From positions 1 through 5,910 of the forward strand of contig JAITFV010000205.1 in NCBI GenBank assembly GCA_031281115.1: a DNA stretch of 5,910 bases. The letters run 5' to 3'. Shown one piece after another: positions 1 through 5,840 of this stretch (the stretch's first letter is position 1; every line of letters begins with the position of its first letter). The notes beneath the pieces are model-generated. The model searched no databases. It had not been told where the DNA came from and saw only the letters and a program-made list of their open reading frames with translations. Made by a program: the position numbers and the translations under genes. Origin of the DNA: Oscillospiraceae bacterium. GTDB taxonomy: Bacteria > Bacillota > Clostridia > Oscillospirales > Ruminococcaceae.

Positions 1-707
1 TAAACAATATAAGCCTTGACCTTGTTAACGGCGTTTACGCGCTGCTCGGACCGAACGGTGCAGGGAAGTCAACGCTTATGAATATACTCACGTTGAGTCT
101 CCGCGCTGATGAAGGCAAAGTTCTGTGGAAAGGTGCAAAGCGAATCGAGGAGGCGGGGAAGGAATACCGCGGTGTACTCGGTTATATGCCGCAGCAGCAG
201 GGGTTGTACGATGGTTTTCGCGGCGTGGATTTCCTGTGTTACATAGCGGGGTTAAAGGATATTCCGCCGAAAAGAGTGCGGGAGGAAGTGCAGAGAGTTG
301 CATCACTTGTAAACCTTTCTGATCGTCTGCGTGACAGGATTTCGGGTTATTCCGGCGGGATGAAGCAGCGTATATTATTCGCATCCGCAATTATCGGCGA
401 CCCGGAAATAGTGGTACTTGACGAACCTACCGCAGGGCTTGACCCGAAGGAACGAATCCGCATACGTGAAATCGTGAAATCAATGGCAGGCGATAAGATT
501 ATCCTCTTTGCTACGCATGTCGTTTCCGATATAGAAACAATTGCCAATGATGTTATACTGCTCAAGAAAGGCGTGGTGATTGAAAGAGGAAGTCCGTCTG
601 AACTTTGCAGGAAGTTTGAAATTACGCAGGGCGGCTTGGAGTCAGTATATATGAAAGTATTTGACGAAGGCGATGAACAGTTTTCCATCAACAATGTACA
701 ATTATAG
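1..707 (+). CDS. ABC-2 type transporter ATP-binding protein (5' partial)
   Basis: This is the nucleotide-binding subunit of an ABC-2 type exporter (BcrA/NatA/CcmA-like family). It would hydrolyse ATP on the cytoplasmic face of the permease encoded downstream. The start lies left of the window; the open frame begins at base 3 and gives 234 residues, so probably only some 20-30 N-terminal residues are missing, including the aromatic A-loop. In order one sees Walker A GPNGAGKST (48-74), the Q-loop in GYMPQQQGLY (glutamine at 192-194), an ABC signature YSGGMKQR (348-371), Walker B IVVLDEP with its glutamate at 423-425, the D-loop AGLDP, and the switch histidine in FATHVVSD (516-518). The signature carries Y instead of the usual L before SGGM, a tolerated variation. 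All catalytic residues in the visible part are intact, so the protein should be active. The gene ends in TAG at 705-707, inside the first hairpin of the array that follows. The substrate cannot be read from this subunit. Confidence 0.95.
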   Translation, partial: NNISLDLVNGVYALLGPNGAGKSTLMNILTLSLRADEGKVLWKGAKRIEEAGKEYRGVLGYMPQQQGLYDGFRGVDFLCYIAGLKDIPPKRVREEVQRVASLVNLSDRLRDRISGYSGGMKQRILFASAIIGDPEIVVLDEPTAGLDPKERIRIREIVKSMAGDKIILFATHVVSDIETIANDVILLKKGVVIERGSPSELCRKFEITQGGLESVYMKVFDEGDEQFSINNVQL

Positions 708-795
708 TCGTTTAAAACGACTATGGTTGCGGTGAAACCGCAACTCGCCGCGTAGCGAGCGAAAATTTAGATTGGAATCATTCCAATCTAAATTT
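704..795. repeat. Intergenic array of four consecutive hairpins
   Basis: Four inverted repeats lie nearly end to end between the ATPase and permease genes. Hairpin 1 is perfect, ATAGTCGTTT/AAACGACTAT (704-713/715-724), and contains the ATPase stop codon. Hairpin 2 is GTTGCGGT/ACCGCAAC (726-733/737-744) with loop GAA. Hairpin 3 is CTCGC/GCGAG (744-748/755-759). Hairpin 4 is a perfect 15-bp AT-rich stem (763-777/781-795) with loop TCA. No T-run follows any stem on the plus strand, so this does not look like a simple intrinsic terminator. It could be a REP/MITE-like dispersed element, an mRNA processing or stability structure that sets ATPase and permease levels separately, or both. The stems are seen directly; the role is inference. 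Confidence 0.85.
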
Positions 796-823
796 AACTA
801 ACTATAAACAAAACGGATAATAC

Positions 824-834
824 AAGGAATGAGG
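824..834 (+). promoter_or_regulatory. Ribosome binding site of the permease, decides ATG 842
   Basis: AAGGAATGAGG lies just upstream of two in-frame candidates, TTG at 836 and ATG at 842. The GAGG at 831-834 is 7 bases from the ATG but only 1 base from the TTG. An ATG with good spacing is preferred, although AAGGA at 824-828 would sit 7 bases from the TTG. Confidence 0.6.
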
Positions 835-841
835 TTTGATT

Positions 842-3445
842 ATGCGGTTATTTAAGTACGAATTGTACAAAATTATAACTAAAAAGCTCTTCTGGGGTAT
901 GCTTGTAGCCGCATTAGCGGTAAATGTGCTTGCTTTATGGTTTTTGAACCGTCCCGCGCACTCTGATTTTCAAATGGAACTGCCACACGCCGAGGTCAAG
1001 GAAGTTTTTGATATTCTGCGCATTCTTCCTTTAAGCCAAAAACTCGCATGGCTTCAGGATGAACTTGATTTAATGGACGCATATCAAAATAAAGAATGGT
1101 TTTATATGTACAGAAGTATGCTTGCAGCAGAAACATCCGGCAGAAGCAGCAGCGGAGGCGGAGGCAGAGTTATCAGAGGCGGCGGCAGAATTATCGGTTC
1201 GGGTGTGGGCGTTGAAACTGTGGAAGTTGTATCCCTGTCTTTGAACGGTGGTTATGAGGAAACTCCCGGAGATGAAGATGACTCCGGGGACGAAGATGAC
1301 TCCGGGGGTGAAGGGGACGATTGGCATACTAATTGGCTGACTGACTATGTAGCGGAGCTTCAGGAACAATACGATAAAGACCGCGAACGGTTCGGCGACC
1401 GATTGGACGAGGATTTTCCGTGGGAGATAATTAACGCCCGCAGAACTCTATATAGCTCAATTGTAAATGACCTGACCGTAAATACATATTCTGCTTATCT
1501 TGACAGGATTGATGCTGAGGCGGGTATGCTTCTCGGCTCTGCGATTTTCGGAGGAGACCCCGATTCTTTCTCATCGCGTAATATCCGGGTGACGCAGGAA
1601 GATTTTGCAGGTATGCGCGGCACGGAAATCCGTTACGATGTTCACCGCGGCGTCAGAGTTTTGTTAGACTCGCCGTCTGCCGATATAATAATTCTGCTGC
1701 TACTTGTAGTGATTTGTCTTATATTAATCACCGATGAAAAAGATAAAAGATTATTCTTGATTGTTAAGTCAACACCGAAAGGTCACATACATACGATTTT
1801 AGCGAAGCTCGGAGCATTAGCTGTCAGCGTTATTTTTGTGAGCGTACTCGTATTTGCAACAAGCGCTGTTTTCGCTGAATACACATACGGACTCGGGGAT
1901 ATTTCCCGCTCGGTTCAATCCGTGCCGCACTTTTTCGGCAGTACGCTCAGCGTATCGGTTGCAGGTTTCATAGCTGTATATCTCGCTTCAAAGACAATTG
2001 CGCTCGTTTGCATAGGAACGGCGATTATGCTGATTGCAATTCATGCGCGCCATGCGGTTATCTTAATAGGCGTTACGATTCTCGCTGCCGCCGCGAATAT
2101 CGCGCTTTCGGCGGTTCCGCTCATTTCAAGCTGGAACATTCTGCGCTTTTTAAACTTGTATTCGTTAATACGACCGCAAAGAATCTTCGGAGATTATTTC
2201 AACTTTAATGTCTTCGGGAACCCCGTGAGGGTAGCACCTGTCTTCGTAGTTTTCGGGATTGTAATTTTTATTGTTTTCGCGGCTGCGGTCTGTATCTCGT
2301 ATTTAAAGAAACACGCACTTGAAAGCAATCTTGAGCTGTTCAAATTCAAGAAATTTAAGCTCCCCGCAAAGGTTCACACCGGTTATAAGTTTTACGAGTT
2401 TAAAAAGCTGGCGTTTAATAATAAAGCGCTTCTCGTACTTATAATATTCATGATTTTACAGGCTTACAGCATCTATAATATGCGGCAGCCCTATCTCGGG
2501 TGGGGGCATAACTATCAAAGGGAATATCTGCTGATGCTGCAGGGACCTCTTACTCAGGAAAAGCACGATTCTTTGCTTGAAGAGAAACGGAAACTCGACC
2601 ATGCGAACGATGAAATTGAACAAATCAATCAGATGCAGATGCGCGGCGAAATACAGTGGTTTGAATCATGGGACCTCATGCGCCCTCATTATGACGTTAT
2701 AAACAGTATGTGGGGCTTTGATGAAATTTTTGAGCGTTTCATATATGTTCGCGAAACAAGGTACGCGCAGTTCGTGTATGACACAGGTTATGCGAGGCTG
2801 TTCGGGATGAGCGGTATTGATTCGGGGCTTGTCGGCGGAATGTGGCTCATTTCAATCATGATTCTATGTTTGTGCGGCGTATTTCCGATGGAATACAAAA
2901 CAGGAATGTATAAAATCCTGAACGCTTCGCCGCACGGACATGCCGATACTGTTCGTTTGAAGCTGATTTTATCTGCGGGAGTCATGGTAATTGCTTTTAT
3001 AATCGCTAATCTGCCGGATTTGATTTTCACAGGGCGGTACTTCGGCTTCGGCGGGGCAGGCGCGCCTCTTGCAAGTATTCCTGATACATTCACAGGCGGA
3101 TTCCCCGCTTTTGTGGGTGGTTTGCCGATTGCGGCGTATATAGTATTTATGTTGCTTTTGCGATTATTCTTCTTTACGGGAATCATGCTGATGATTTTAG
3201 CTTTATCGCTTAAAATTAAAAATAACGCCTACACCGCGCTGGTTAGTGCGCTTGTTCTGCTGTTCCCGCTGTTCATGTACCGCTTAGGTCTTAACTTGTT
3301 TAATCCTGTGAGCGTACTTGAATTAATCACAACAAACGGGCTTATAATCGCGCCATCAGCTTTTAAGGCGGTACAAGTCTCCGTGTTCCTTATTATTTCC
3401 GCGGTCAGCGGTTGGTACGTTATTAAAAGGTTTGGAAAAACCTAA
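842..3445 (+). CDS. Large ABC-2 type permease, tandem fusion of two permease modules
   Basis: This is the membrane subunit of the exporter whose ATPase lies just upstream. From ATG 842 it is 867 residues, over twice the usual ABC-2 permease length. About twelve hydrophobic segments fall in two sets of six, near residues 17-36, 280-297, 321-345, 377-400, 404-428 and 463-487, then 527-546, 661-681, 704-723, 760-788, 796-818 and 841-862. Each half starts with a basic amphipathic helix (KYELYKIITKK; FYEFKKLAFNNK), then one TM, a large extracytoplasmic loop, and a TM followed by a matching cytoplasmic motif (KSTPKGHIHT at 309-318; NASPHGHADT at 694-703). This supports internal duplication, so one chain may do the work of a permease dimer. 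The first loop (about 37-279) contains a Gly/Ser/Arg linker (100-122) and an acidic stretch (144-160). The second loop (about 547-660) has a charged, probably helical part near 571-600. The substrate is unknown; peptide, lipid or antibiotic export is possible. Confidence 0.88.
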   Translation: MRLFKYELYKIITKKLFWGMLVAALAVNVLALWFLNRPAHSDFQMELPHAEVKEVFDILRILPLSQKLAWLQDELDLMDAYQNKEWFYMYRSMLAAETSGRSSSGGGGRVIRGGGRIIGSGVGVETVEVVSLSLNGGYEETPGDEDDSGDEDDSGGEGDDWHTNWLTDYVAELQEQYDKDRERFGDRLDEDFPWEIINARRTLYSSIVNDLTVNTYSAYLDRIDAEAGMLLGSAIFGGDPDSFSSRNIRVTQEDFAGMRGTEIRYDVHRGVRVLLDSPSADIIILLLLVVICLILITDEKDKRLFLIVKSTPKGHIHTILAKLGALAVSVIFVSVLVFATSAVFAEYTYGLGDISRSVQSVPHFFGSTLSVSVAGFIAVYLASKTIALVCIGTAIMLIAIHARHAVILIGVTILAAAANIALSAVPLISSWNILRFLNLYSLIRPQRIFGDYFNFNVFGNPVRVAPVFVVFGIVIFIVFAAAVCISYLKKHALESNLELFKFKKFKLPAKVHTGYKFYEFKKLAFNNKALLVLIIFMILQAYSIYNMRQPYLGWGHNYQREYLLMLQGPLTQEKHDSLLEEKRKLDHANDEIEQINQMQMRGEIQWFESWDLMRPHYDVINSMWGFDEIFERFIYVRETRYAQFVYDTGYARLFGMSGIDSGLVGGMWLISIMILCLCGVFPMEYKTGMYKILNASPHGHADTVRLKLILSAGVMVIAFIIANLPDLIFTGRYFGFGGAGAPLASIPDTFTGGFPAFVGGLPIAAYIVFMLLLRLFFFTGIMLMILALSLKIKNNAYTALVSALVLLFPLFMYRLGLNLFNPVSVLELITTNGLIIAPSAFKAVQVSVFLIISAVSGWYVIKRFGKT
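1157..1195 (+). repeat. Imperfect 21-base-period repeat encoding GGGR(V/I)I
   Basis: Two 18-base units (1157-1174 and 1178-1195) differ at only two bases and are separated by AGA. They encode GGGRVI-R-GGGRII, residues 106-118 of the permease, in a flexible glycine/arginine linker predicted to lie outside the membrane. The pattern suggests local slippage duplication kept in frame. Confidence 0.75.
1271..1306 (+). repeat. Tandem 18-base repeat encoding DEDDSG twice
   Basis: Two adjacent 18-base units, 1271-1288 and 1289-1306, are identical except for one T/C difference. They encode DEDDSG-DEDDSG, permease residues 144-155, continuing into the acidic GEGDD. The high carboxylate density in an extracytoplasmic loop could bind divalent cations, but no canonical EF-hand loop is apparent. 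Copy number may vary between strains. Confidence 0.8.
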
Positions 3446-3493
3446 AATAAAACTAAGCGGGGAAAATGTTGGCTTTATTCCTCGCCGGTGAAG

Positions 3494-3499
3494 AAAGGA
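3494..3499 (+). promoter_or_regulatory. Ribosome binding site of the lipoprotein gene, supports ATG 3512
   Basis: AAAGGA lies 12 bases before ATG 3512, slightly long but workable. The in-frame GTG at 3488 has no well-placed purine box (the nearest, GGGGA, is about 24 bases away). It would also put MKKGLNEN in front of an otherwise textbook lipoprotein signal peptide. Confidence 0.5.
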
Positions 3500-3511
3500 C
3501 TTAATGAAAAC

Positions 3512-5116
3512 ATGAAAAAGTCAGCACTATTGTCATTAGCCGCAGTGCTTCTGCTGGGGCTCGCTGCCTGCGCGGGAGGTGAAGGCGCGGCAGTAACGGA
3601 AATAGGGGGTGAGGACCCGATAGAAACTCTTGAAGTTTCGGGTACGCCGAACGGTTCGGAAAATGAAGAAGACGATTATTTCGATTCGCCGCACATTTGG
3701 AATCCCGTTCGCGAGGCTCCGGATTTTACAAAACTCACAATCGTACCCGACGCAAATTCGGGCGAATCGCTTGAGATTCCGGATATGTGGGTAACCGAAC
3801 ACGGCGCGTATTACGTTAATGTAATTTACCCGGAATATTCGGGAATGATGCGCGGCGGCGGGGTAGCTGTCGGAACAGCGGGTACATCTTTATCTATGAA
3901 TCTTGTCGGCGGAAATGACAACAAACCGATTACCCTTGTTCATATAATCGATAGCGCAACAGGCAAAGACATGGTTTTATGTAACCGCGTAACCTGTCCT
4001 CACGATTCCGAAGACTGCGGTGCATATCTGCCCGACGACCCCGTTGACCCTAATGCTTACGATGAGTGGGGCTTTACGCCGCGCAGAGTCGGCTGGGGCA
4101 GCAGCAGTACACTTTTCATAGACGGAGGGTATATTTATGCCTTAAACAGCGGCACTACTTTTTATCGTTTGGGTCTTGACGGAAGCGGCAGAACAGAGCA
4201 TATGAGGCTTCCGGAAAAATACGACTTTTCGTGGGGCAGAAGCTGGCTCATGCACGGGAAGCTGTATACGATAGGGAGTTTCACGGTTCAAATGGATGAA
4301 TTCAACTTCGGCAGCGCGACGGCAATGATTGAAGTAGATTACGTCAACAGAACCACGAATGTAGTTTGGGAAAGCGAACAGAATTCTTACACAGATGTTC
4401 TCGGCTTATGGGATGGACAGATTTATTTGGTTGAATTTGCTTATAATTCCGAGTGGGGGCAGACTCAGGAAGAAATGCTGGATTATTACAATAATCAAAC
4501 TACTGCATTTTTCTCTTATAACCCCATCACCGAACAGATGACGGAAATTTTCAAAGAAACCGGTGACGGCTTCAACGGCAACACATGGAATATACCCGAA
4601 AGCGGCGAGATTATTTTCCATTCGCGCAGGGATGAAGCGCTTTACCGCCTTAATGTGAGAACGGGTGATGTAACTCTGCTCACCGGCAACGTTTCCGGGT
4701 TCATATTTATAAACGAGGAACGTGACGGCAGAGTACTCATGATTCGGTATGACAACGACGACTGGATGGTCAATTATCAGGTTAGCGATACAAGTTTATT
4801 GTTCTACGAATTTGCCACGGGTGAGTTCGGAGAACTTACGCTCAGAATTAAGCAGAGCGTCGGAGATGATGAAATCGCTTATATACTGTTTGAGGAGAAC
4901 GGATATTATTATATCGAAATAGAGCGCGAAACAACAGAAGTTACCGACTATGGTCATACCTGGTTTCAAACTGATCGCACTCTGCTCGGAAGAATCCCGA
5001 TTGACGACTACTGGGCGAGCAATGCAGACGCGATTGAAGAATTAGATTGGTACGACCAAAACGAATGGTGGGAATTTTTAGATGGGGTATATGGCAGGGG
5101 TATAGCGAGGGGATAA
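3512..5116 (+). CDS. Exporter-linked lipoprotein with beta-propeller-like body
   Basis: From ATG 3512 this is a 534-residue surface lipoprotein. Residues 1-20 form a type II signal peptide: a MKKS basic start, a hydrophobic core, and the lipobox LAAC with the lipidated Cys at residue 20 (codon 3569-3571). An acidic, Gly/Ser-rich tether follows (about 21-65). A Cys/His cluster C157-x4-C162-x-H164-x4-C169 comes next and could bind a metal or form disulfides; from memory, similar clusters occur in clostridial propeller lipoproteins. From about residue 200 a beta-strand/turn pattern recurs, with cores such as FIDGGYIYAL (202-211), MHGKLYTIG (247-255), WDGQIYLV (300-307), SGEIIFHS (364-371), DGRVLMI (405-411) and ENGYYYIEI (462-470). 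The spacing fits blades of a six- or seven-bladed propeller. The C-terminus is acidic and rich in Trp/Tyr. It follows the permease by 66 bases with no convincing promoter or terminator between, so it is probably co-transcribed and may be a partner of the exporter. No enzymatic motif is recognised. Confidence 0.85.
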   Translation: MKKSALLSLAAVLLLGLAACAGGEGAAVTEIGGEDPIETLEVSGTPNGSENEEDDYFDSPHIWNPVREAPDFTKLTIVPDANSGESLEIPDMWVTEHGAYYVNVIYPEYSGMMRGGGVAVGTAGTSLSMNLVGGNDNKPITLVHIIDSATGKDMVLCNRVTCPHDSEDCGAYLPDDPVDPNAYDEWGFTPRRVGWGSSSTLFIDGGYIYALNSGTTFYRLGLDGSGRTEHMRLPEKYDFSWGRSWLMHGKLYTIGSFTVQMDEFNFGSATAMIEVDYVNRTTNVVWESEQNSYTDVLGLWDGQIYLVEFAYNSEWGQTQEEMLDYYNNQTTAFFSYNPITEQMTEIFKETGDGFNGNTWNIPESGEIIFHSRRDEALYRLNVRTGDVTLLTGNVSGFIFINEERDGRVLMIRYDNDDWMVNYQVSDTSLLFYEFATGEFGELTLRIKQSVGDDEIAYILFEENGYYYIEIERETTEVTDYGHTWFQTDRTLLGRIPIDDYWASNADAIEELDWYDQNEWWEFLDGVYGRGIARG

Positions 5117-5132
5117 AAAGCTGCTTTATATC
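5112..5132. terminator. Short palindrome spanning both convergent stop codons
   Basis: A 21-base near-palindrome (inner arms AAAGC/GCTTT at 5117-5121/5123-5127, outer arms GATA/TATC) covers both the lipoprotein TAA (5114-5116) and the bioY TAA (5126-5128). Read leftward it has a T-run on the 3' side of the stem. The stem is AT-rich and the loop too tight for a strong intrinsic terminator, so a weak bidirectional terminator is only a suggestion. No other terminator exists between the two genes. Confidence 0.3.
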
Positions 5133-5671
5133 GCCAGTTTCGCTTTACGCAGCGCCGCTTTTATTGCCTTACTTAAAAACGGTAACACAGCAGTCCTGAC
5201 AACACCGACAACGATAAACGGAGCAACCGCAAAGCCAAAGGAAGCCGCCAGGCTATGCTCGGTCATCCGGTAAAACCAAAGCAACCCTGCGCTCCAATTA
5301 AATATGCTCCCTGCGGCAAGTCCGAGAAAAGTCCAGACAAAACCCTCTTTGCGTTCGCCAAGACCGGCAAGGAGAGCAACGATAGGGAATGAGAGGATGA
5401 ATCCTCCCGTGGGGCGCATAATTACGGCGATTCCTCCTTGAAAATTCGCAAAAACAGGGGCTCCGACCGCTCCCACTAAAACATAAACCAATGCCGCCAT
5501 AGCACCTCTTTTCGGTCCGAGCACAAGCCCGGCAAGCGATATTCCCCATGCCTGTAACGTGAAGGGAACTCCGCTCGGTTGCGGAACTTGGATAAAAGCG
5601 CAGGCTGCCGCAATGGCTGCAAACATTGCTATGTAGCAAAGGTCACGTGTTGAACGTTTGATTTTTTCCAT
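5126..5671 (-). CDS. bioY: Biotin ECF transporter S component BioY
   Basis: This is the substrate-binding integral membrane subunit of an energy-coupling-factor transporter that takes up biotin, working with EcfT and two EcfA ATPases (not encoded here). The 181 residues match the usual BioY length, with about six hydrophobic segments. Family-typical stretches are present: VPFTLQAW (35-42), LGPKRGAMAALVYVLVGAVG (51-70), APVF (71-74), and PTGGF (87-91) in the position of the classic GPTGGY, here preceded by R86. The C-terminal helix runs from APFIVVGVVRTAV (150-162) to a basic tail. In BioY this segment is usually PFIPGDxxK, whose Asp and Lys I recall contacting biotin; here those places are G156 and R159. 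Regulation is visible upstream: a perfect BirA operator overlaps the promoter, which supports biotin as substrate. An AAGGAGA box precedes ATG by 6 bases. The gene stands alone and converges on the lipoprotein gene. Paralogous S components for another ligand are the main alternative. Confidence 0.93.
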   Translation of the reverse strand: MEKIKRSTRDLCYIAMFAAIAAACAFIQVPQPSGVPFTLQAWGISLAGLVLGPKRGAMAALVYVLVGAVGAPVFANFQGGIAVIMRPTGGFILSFPIVALLAGLGERKEGFVWTFLGLAAGSIFNWSAGLLWFYRMTEHSLAASFGFAVAPFIVVGVVRTAVLPFLSKAIKAALRKAKLAI

Positions 5672-5677
5672 ATAATT

Positions 5678-5684
5678 TCTCCTT
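5678..5684 (-). promoter_or_regulatory. Ribosome binding site of bioY
   Basis: On the minus strand AAGGAGA sits 6 bases before the ATG at 5671-5669, a strong site that fixes the start. The hydrophobic BioY N-terminus follows immediately after a short basic leader (MEKIKRSTRD). Confidence 0.85.
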
Positions 5685-5714
5685 GTGTGTAATATAATAT
5701 ATCTCTACTATACA

Positions 5715-5743
5715 AATATACAACAGAAAAACTAAATTGTCAA
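5715..5743 (-). promoter_or_regulatory. bioY promoter (TTGACA-N17-TATATT)
   Basis: On the minus strand a perfect -35 TTGACA (5743-5738) is followed after exactly 17 bases by TATATT (5720-5715), a near-consensus vegetative sigma promoter. Transcription should begin near 5708, giving a leader of roughly 37 bases. The -35 lies inside the left half-site of the BirA operator, so repressor binding would block RNA polymerase. Confidence 0.8.
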
Positions 5744-5770
5744 CCTATAATCGCATATAGGTTGACAATT
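5735..5770. promoter_or_regulatory. BirA (biotin repressor) operator
   Basis: Half-sites TTGTCAACC (5737-5745) and GGTTGACAA (5760-5768) are separated by 14 bases. The arms extend to a perfect 15-bp inverted repeat (5735-5749/5756-5770) around the 6-base centre ATCGCA. This fits the known BirA operator pattern (TTGTnAACC, 14-15 base spacer, GGTTnACAA) bound by bifunctional biotin ligase-repressor carrying biotinyl-AMP. It implies that the genome encodes a BirA with an N-terminal DNA-binding domain. The location over the bioY -35 box indicates repression of biotin uptake when biotin is sufficient. Confidence 0.88.
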
Positions 5771-5772
5771 AT

Positions 5773-5800
5773 TTTTCAGCAATCTGTTGTATTATATAAT
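5773..5800 (+). promoter_or_regulatory. Possible rightward promoter divergent from bioY
   Basis: TTTTCA (5773-5778) and a perfect TATAAT (5795-5800) are 16 bases apart, with the BirA operator immediately upstream. Transcription would start around 5806-5808, inside the left arm of the long hairpin, making the structured region the start of a leader for a gene beyond the window. The -35 matches at only four of six positions and the region is AT-rich, so this is tentative. Confidence 0.35.
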
Positions 5801-5840
5801 CGTTTAAATTGAAAACTGTTCCACAGTTTCAATTTAAACG
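5801..5840. repeat. Long AT-rich hairpin upstream of bioY
   Basis: The left arm 5801-5819 pairs with 5823-5840 to give 18 base pairs with a single bulged A and loop TCC; the arms begin CGTTTAAATTG and end CAATTTAAACG. No T-run follows on either strand, so it is not an obvious terminator. It abuts the three-way junction to its right and recalls the 15-bp AT-rich hairpin at 763-795 in length, composition and 3-base loop. Confidence 0.8.

Noticed and set aside
88..390. A minus-strand open frame of about 100 codons opposite the ATPase.
   Set aside because: It lies wholly opposite a gene with all ABC motifs, has no ribosome binding site, and encodes low-complexity sequence with no recognisable domain.
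763..795. The 15-bp AT-rich hairpin as an intrinsic terminator for the ATPase gene.
   Set aside because: The stem is AT-rich and is followed by AACTAACTATAAAC with no run of T on the plus strand. A CRISPR array was also considered and dismissed because there are no regularly spaced direct repeats.
793..821. A promoter for the permease (GATAAT at 816-821).
   Set aside because: The matching -35 position reads TTTAAC, a poor match, and the start of transcription would fall on the ribosome binding site.
2788..3186. A minus-strand open frame of 132 codons opposite the permease.
   Set aside because: It overlaps transmembrane coding sequence of the permease; its composition is what antisense of hydrophobic codons gives, and there is no start signal.
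3428..3443. A small stem AGGTTT/AAACCT at the end of the permease gene as a terminator.
   Set aside because: The stem is only 6 bp with an AT-rich core and is followed on the plus strand by A-rich sequence, not a T-run. The genes around it appear co-transcribed.
3466..3504. A 12-codon reading frame (ATG at 3466, starting MLALFLAGEERT) with GGGGA just upstream, possibly a leader peptide for the lipoprotein gene.
   Set aside because: The spacing from GGGGA to ATG is only 3 bases, the frame is too short to judge, and there is no attenuator-like pair of structures. Chance occurrence is likely.
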